Positions 58,791-64,000 of a stretch of 64,000 nucleotides of DNA are shown here, in pieces. Below the pieces are notes generated by a model, which was given only the letters and a program-made list of their open reading frames with translations, searched no databases and was not told the DNA's origin. This stretch comes from Cymbidium sinense (taxonomy: Eukaryota; Streptophyta; Magnoliopsida; Asparagales; Orchidaceae), in the NCBI GenBank assembly GCA_021442155.1, contig CM038222.1, positions 23,732,148-23,796,147 on the forward strand, in the 5' to 3' direction. How positions within the stretch are numbered: the stretch's first letter is position 1; each line of letters opens with the position of its first letter. Position numbers and translations under genes: made by a program.

Positions 58791-59931
58791 CTTAAACCCT
58801 AAACTAAAACTTAAACCCTAAACCTAAAACCTAAACCCTAATCCATAAACTCTAAACCTCAACAAACCCTAACCCACAACCCTGTCCTAAATCCACAAAG
58901 CTAAAACCTAAACCTAAAGTTAAATAAAATGGAAAATAAAAGAAATAAAAACCTAAACTAAAATACAAAAATAAAATCAAATAAAATAAAAATAAAAAAG
59001 TAAAACCTAAACCTAAATTTAGAAAGAAAATAAAATAAAAAATAAAGCTAAACTAAAATAAAATAAGTGAAAACTTAAACTAAACTTAAAAATAAAAAAC
59101 CTAAATCAAATAAAAACTAAACCTAAAAGAAAATTAAAATAAACCTAAAATAAAATAAATACTAAATAAACCTTAAATAATAAAATAAAACCAAACAAAA
59201 ACAAAAAAACTAAACTTAAAATAAAAATAAAATAAATAAAATAAAATAAACCTAAATTAAAATAAAATAAACTAAAATAAATAAAACCTAAACGTAAACC
59301 TAAAATAAACTAAACCTTAATCTAAACCTATGTTAAATAAAATAAAATAAACTAAGAATATTACCTAAACCTAAACTAAAAAATAAAACCTAAAAAGAAA
59401 CTTAAAGTATAAACTAAAAACTTAAACCTAAAAAAATAAAAAAAAAACATTAACCTAAAAATAAAAAATTAAATTAAAATTAAAACCCAAACCTAAAAAA
59501 TAAAATAAAAATAAAACTCAACTTAAAAATAAACCCAAACTTAAAAAATAAACTAAAATTATCCTAAACTAAAATAAATAAACTAAAAAAATTAAAATAT
59601 AAAATAAACCTAAATAAAAAAAACTAAAATAAAGTCAAATAAACTAAATAAACCTAAACCTACTAGTTTACTTAATTAAAAAAATTGTAAACCCAAAATC
59701 CTAAACCTAAAAGGCCCCAAACCCAAACCCTAAACCCCAAATTAAAACCTAAAACCACAAACCTAAAACCCTAAACCCAACCCTAACCACACCCTAAAAC
59801 CTCCACAAACCATAAACCTAAATCACTACTAACCCTAAAACCCACAAACCTAAAACCCCAAACTTAAACCCCAAAATCTAAATAAATAAAGCCCTAAACT
59901 AACCTAAACATTAAACCACTAATAAACCCAG
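58791..59931 (-). repeat. CCCTAAA/AAACCT higher-order array
   Basis: Short heptamer tract, hexamers from about 58910 to the junction at 59658-59684, then CCCTAAA-type repeats (with many AACCCTAAAACC variants) to the GR-RBP tail. Confidence 0.9.
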
Positions 59932-60400
59932 AATGAGCAGAACCTTGATGGCGGGAACATCACATCAACTAGCTCAGTCTAATCAGTGGAGGTGAAGGCA
60001 GAGCGGTGGTTCCTGGTGGTGGGATGGAGGCGGTGGATATGGAGCTGGTGGTCAGAGCAGTGGTTGTTATGAAGGCAGGAGGAGCAATTGAGGTTATAGT
60101 CGTGGTGGTGGAGGAAGAAGAGATTAGGGATATGATGGCAGATTCTACTACTCAAGAGGTGGGGTTGGTTTTGATGGAAACTGGAAAAATTGAAGAACGA
60201 TCGATCTGATCTGTTGCTTAAGGAATAGTGTATTTATAGTAAAGACGATTCTACTTATCTAGGGTTTTTGATTTGCTCTATGAGTGCTCATTTTTTATCA
60301 ATGTCATTGATTGTGTCTTAAAAAACTTGGGGGTGCTACATGGTTGATTAAATCAAAAAGAATAAATATTAAATATGGATTTGTTCTCGGTTAAAAAAAA
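59932..60400 (+). pseudogene. GR-RBP mRNA 3'-end retrocopy, copy 8
   Basis: Starts AATGAGCAGAACCTTGATGG with the TAG of the founder kept (CAACTAGCTCAG). The Gly-rich domain has a deletion. The C-terminus reads RLGYDGRFYYSRGGVGFDGNWKN with stop TGA. The 3'UTR and A8 tail (60393-60400) are followed by CCTTAAACCTTAAACCC. Confidence 0.9.
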
Positions 60401-60683
60401 CCTTAAACCTTAAACCCTAAACCCTAAACTAAAACTTAAACCCTAAACCTCAAACCTAAACCCTAAACACTAAACCTTAAACCCTTAACCCTAAACCCTA
60501 AACCCTAAACCCTAAATCCTAAATACTAAACATTAAAACACTAAACCCTAAACCCTAAACTCTAAATCCAAAAACCCTAAATGCTAAAACCTACAACCCT
60601 AAACCCTAAACCCCAAACCCTAAACCCAAAATCCTAATCCTTAAATAAACCCTAAACCCTAAATCCTAAGCTAACCATAAACC
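60401..60683 (-). repeat. CCCTAAA tract
   Basis: Heptamer tract between GR-RBP copy 8 and the third AT-satellite copy, matching 27181-27561 and (inverted) 16974-17252. Confidence 0.9.
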
Positions 60684-61275
60684 TTGAATAAAGATGTCAT
60701 TTATATAAAAATGACCTAATCTAACATAGTTATGGTAGCTAAAGAAAATTACTTCAAGAGACAACCTCTTGAATATTAAAATTTGAATACCCTAAACTAA
60801 CCATAAATCATATTATAATACCTATAAGTATAATGTATCATCATATATTTGAGCATGTAGTGATGTGTTTATGGATGATATAAGATGTTTAGAAATATTT
60901 TAGTATATTATGGTGTTGTGCCTAATAGTAATAGTATAAATCATAAAAAATATTAATTTAATAAATCAGATGATGAAGTTTGTTAAATTTGAACTGGGAA
61001 TTAGGTCGTAGTACCAAAGGTGTGCTACGCCACTTGTTGTCTAAAAAGTAAGACTTTATATTCAAAATAAATATTATATGTTGTGGCATCATAAGCGAGA
61101 CTTTAAAATGGTAGAATTTGGCCAAATTCATAATAAGTAGAGCATGGCAACATAATATATTATTTCAACTTAAAATATGTAAGTGATACAATTAAAATAT
61201 ATAGTTTTTTATATTATTTAGACTAATTTTATGATTTTTTATCTTAACCAATCCCTTATGATGTGATATGCAATA
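60684..61275. repeat. Third, truncated copy of the AT-rich satellite
   Basis: Begins TTGAATAAAGATGTCAT like the copy at 27562 and follows it through TGGTAGCTAAAGAAAAT, TTGAGCATGTAGTGATG and the palindrome-bearing GAATTTGGCCAAATTC (about 61114). An internal deletion near 61085-61095 joins two monomers, and the copy stops at about 61275 in the middle of a monomer, fused to GR-RBP 3'UTR. Confidence 0.85.
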
Positions 61276-61393
61276 TGTGTGCTCATTTTTTATCTATGTT
61301 TTCGCTTGTGTCTTAGAAAGCTTGGTGTGTTACTTGGTTGATGAAATCCAAAAGAATAAATGTTGAATCTAAATTTGTTCTCTGTTAAAAAAA
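61276..61393 (+). pseudogene. GR-RBP 3'UTR fragment, copy 9 (chimeric junction)
   Basis: Only the last ~118 bp of the GR-RBP 3'UTR, from TGTGTGCTCATTTTTTATC through CTTGTGTCTTAGAAAGCTTGG to the oligo-A (61386-61393). It is joined directly to AT-satellite sequence (GATATGCAATATG), with a few bases shared at the joint. This is a recombination or deletion scar between two array components. Confidence 0.85.
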
Positions 61394-63458
61394 TAAAAAC
61401 CCTAAACACTAAACTAAAACCTGAACCCTAGACCTTAAACCTAAACCTCAAACCTTAAAAATCCTAAACCCTAAAACCCTAATAAATCCCAAAACCCTAA
61501 AAAGCCAAACCATACCTAAAAACCCAAACCTAAACCCTAAACCTTAAACCTACCTCTAACCTACCATAAACCCTAAAAATAAAAAACCTAAACCTAAATA
61601 AAATAAAACCTAAAAAAAAATAAATATAAAAACCTAAACCAAATAAAATAAAAATATAAAATAAAATAAAAACCTAAACTAAAACCTAAACCTAAACTTA
61701 AACCTAAATCTAAGCCTAAAAAGAAAAAAATAAGAAATAAAAACTAAAAAAAAAATAAAATAAATAAAAACCTAAACTAAACTAAAAATGAAAAAACCTA
61801 AATAAATAAAACTAAACCTAAAATATAAAATAAAATAAACCAAAATAAAAAAAAACTAAATGAAAATCTAAACTAAGATAAACCTAAAATAACATGAAAT
61901 AATAAATAAATAAAACCCATAAAACTAAAACCACAAACCTAAAAAAAAAATAAACCTACCTAAACTAAAATAAATAAACCTAAACCTAAAACAAACTACT
62001 AAACCTAAACCTAAACTAAATAAACTAAACCTGTCTTTGATTTAATTGAAACCTAAAAACCTGACCTAGGCCCTAGATCTAATCTAAACCCTCCATGGGC
62101 TAGGCCACAAACATTAGGCCCTAACCATGAGCCAAACCCTATGCCTACCACAAAACCACCATGATCCTGAAACTTTAGGCCCTAAAATCTTGGGCCACTG
62201 GACCTAAAAAAACCCTGAGCCTAAACCCTGGGCCCTGGGCAGGCCTCCCTGGGCTTAAACTCTGGGCCCTACCATATCTGGGCCCTAAATCCTGGCCTAA
62301 AACCATGATGACCTGAGCCCTAAATACCTACTTGTAAGCCAAACTGACCCTAAAATCTACCCTTACTGTACCACCACCCTGGGCCACTCTAAAACCATGG
62401 GCCCTGACCCTAAAAAAAAAAAATAAACTATGCTTAATAATAAATAAATAAATAAATAAAATAAATATAATAAAAAAATAAAAAAAATAAATAAAATAAA
62501 ACTTAACTATAACCTAAACCTAAACCTAAAAATAAAATAAAAAAAAAATAAAACCTAAAATAAACTAGAAAGCTAAAATAAACTAAAAAAATAAAATAAA
62601 CCTAATAATAAAAAACTTATATAAAATAAAAAACTAAACGTAAAATAAAAATAAAATAAACCTAAAAGAAAATAAATTAAAAACAAACTAAAAGCCTAAA
62701 CCTAAAATATAAACCTAAAAATAAAACCTAAAAATAAATAAAAAATAAAAAATAAACTCTAAATAAAAATACTAAACCTAAAATTAAAAATTAAATAAAT
62801 AAAACAAAATAAACCAAAAACTAAACTAAAATAAATAAAACCTAAACCTAAGCTAAAATAAACTAAAAACCTAGTTAAATATAATAAAAAAAAATAAAAT
62901 AAACCAAAACCTAAACTAAAAATAAAACCTAAAATACACCAAATAAAAACCTAAATATACCTAAAAAAAAATAAAATGAAAAATAAAACTTAAACCTAAA
63001 ATTAGAAAATGGAACTTAAACCTAAAAACCAAAATAAAGACTCAGCTAAAATAATACAAACCTAAAAAGAAAAAGATAAAAGAAAACCTAAGAATAAATG
63101 AACTTAAAAAGATAAACTAAAAAAAATTAAAATTAATACAAACTCAAATAAACAAAAAATAAACTAAATAAACCTAAACCTACCAGTTTACTTAAATTTA
63201 TATAAAAAAACCCTAACCGTCAACTCCTAAAGCTTAAACTCTAAGTCTAACCCTAAACCCTAAACTCTACTTCCTAGGCCTGCAACCCTAAACCCTCCTA
63301 AACCACAAACCCTAAACCCTAAACCTAAAACCCACCCAAACCAACTGACCTAAAACCCACAAAACCCTAAAACCTAAAACCACCTTAAACCTAAACCTCC
63401 CTAAACCCTAAACCCTAAACCCTAAGCCCTATACCCTAAACTAACCCTAAACCCTAAG
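61394..63458 (-). repeat. CCCTAAA/AAACCT higher-order array
   Basis: Heptamers to about 61570, hexamers to a degraded junction at 62028-62051, a GC-rich drifted patch (62040-62410), hexamers to the junction at 63179-63210, then heptamers to the last GR-RBP tail. Confidence 0.9.
62040..62410. repeat. GC-rich drifted telomere-like patch
   Basis: CCTGGGCC, GGGCCCTGGG and CATGAGCC words keep the CCCT rhythm. It follows a junction copy, as do the other two patches. Confidence 0.6.
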
Positions 63459-63916
63459 AATGGGTTGAACCTTGATGATAGGAACATCATTGTCTACTAG
63501 GCTTAATCTAGATCTAGTGGTGGAGGCGAAGGTGGAGGCGGTGATTATTGTAGTGGTGGTGCGGGATCTAGAGGTGTTGGGGGATATGGAGGTGGTGGTC
63601 GGTGGCTATGGAGGTAGGAAAAGCGATGAAGGTTACAGTCATGGTGGTGGCGAGGAGAATCGGGGAGATGGCGGATCTTGTTGAGAGGTTGGCTGAGAAC
63701 GGAGAAACTCAAGAATGGTTGATCTAATCTACTGCTTATGGAACTGTGTCTTTATAGTAGAGAAAGTTATACTTATCTAGGGTTTTTGATTTGCTCTATG
63801 GGTGCTCATTTTTGATCTAAGTCGTCGCTTGTGTCTTAGAAAACTTGGGGTGCTACTTAGTTTATGAAATCGAAAAGAAGAAATGTTGAATCTGAATTTG
63901 TTCTCTATTAAAAAAA
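63459..63916 (+). pseudogene. GR-RBP mRNA 3'-end retrocopy, copy 10
   Basis: Starts AATGGGTTGAACCTTGATGA and has TAG at the shared position (CTACTAGGCTTAATC). The Gly-rich segment is fairly long (YSGGGAGSRG, GGYGGGRW-type blocks in frame) but its C-terminus is deleted and altered (GGCTGAGAACGGAGAAACTC). The 3'UTR is complete, with the A run at 63910-63916, followed by CCTTAAATCCTAAACCC. Confidence 0.9.
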
Positions 63917-64000
63917 CCTTAAATCCTAAACCCTAAACTAAAACTAAAACTCTAAACCTAAACCACAACCCTAAACCCTAAACCCTAAACCTTAAAAACC
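63917..64000 (-). repeat. CCCTAAA tract, continuing past the window
   Basis: Degenerate CCCTAAA heptamers follow the oligo-A of GR-RBP copy 10 and run to the window end. Confidence 0.9.

Overview
This window reads as repeat-dominated nuclear DNA from a land plant, most likely an angiosperm. The species cannot be named from it. The grounds are Arabidopsis-type telomere-like heptamers (TTTAGGG/CCCTAAA), plant LINEs carrying an RNase H domain, a Ty3/gypsy element with the two-RNase-H layout of the Tat lineage, and ten decayed copies of the 3' end of a plant glycine-rich RNA-binding protein (GR-RBP, GRP7/8 type) message. I see no intact cellular gene, no tRNA or rRNA and no CRISPR array. The setting fits an interstitial or subtelomeric/pericentromeric heterochromatic block.

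Layout. 1-2.3 kb: degenerate array, TTTAGG on the + strand. 2.3-6.3 kb: 5'-truncated LINE on the - strand. 6.3-8.1 kb: array in the opposite orientation (CCTAAA). 8.1-13.5 kb: second, longer LINE on the - strand. 13.55-17.69 kb: left arm of a large diverged inverted repeat, holding retroelement-like ~410-bp repeats, a ~340-bp AT-rich satellite, a telomere-like tract and a GR-RBP tail. 17.7-23.0 kb: TTTAGG(G) array with one more GR-RBP tail. About 23.01 kb: abrupt strand switch. 23.0-26.7 kb: CCTAAA array. 26.69-31.0 kb: right arm of the inverted repeat in mirror order. 31.0-45.75 kb: decayed Tat-like gypsy element on the - strand, split in its protease by a ~7.4-kb noncoding insertion. 45.75-64.0 kb: CCTAAA-oriented array with seven GR-RBP tails and a third, chopped copy of the AT satellite.

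The main novelty is the array itself. It alternates a telomere-like heptamer phase (CCCTAAA) with an A/T-rich hexamer phase (AAACCT mixed with AAATAA). The two meet at a recurring ~30-bp junction (CCTACCAGTTTACTTAATTT, then oligo-A), often spaced 0.9-1.0 kb apart. In a subset of units a ~470-bp GR-RBP cDNA tail (last part of the RRM, Gly-rich domain, 3'UTR, oligo-A) sits between heptamer tracts, always sense on the CCCTAAA strand, with its oligo-A abutting CCCTAAA. Most copies share the same Glu-to-TAG change, so they descend from one founder. The polarity fits a 5'-truncated mRNA reverse-transcribed onto a telomeric 3' end and then re-capped with telomere repeat. That mechanism is inference. 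Ordinary LINE-type insertion into telomere repeat followed by satellite amplification is the main alternative.
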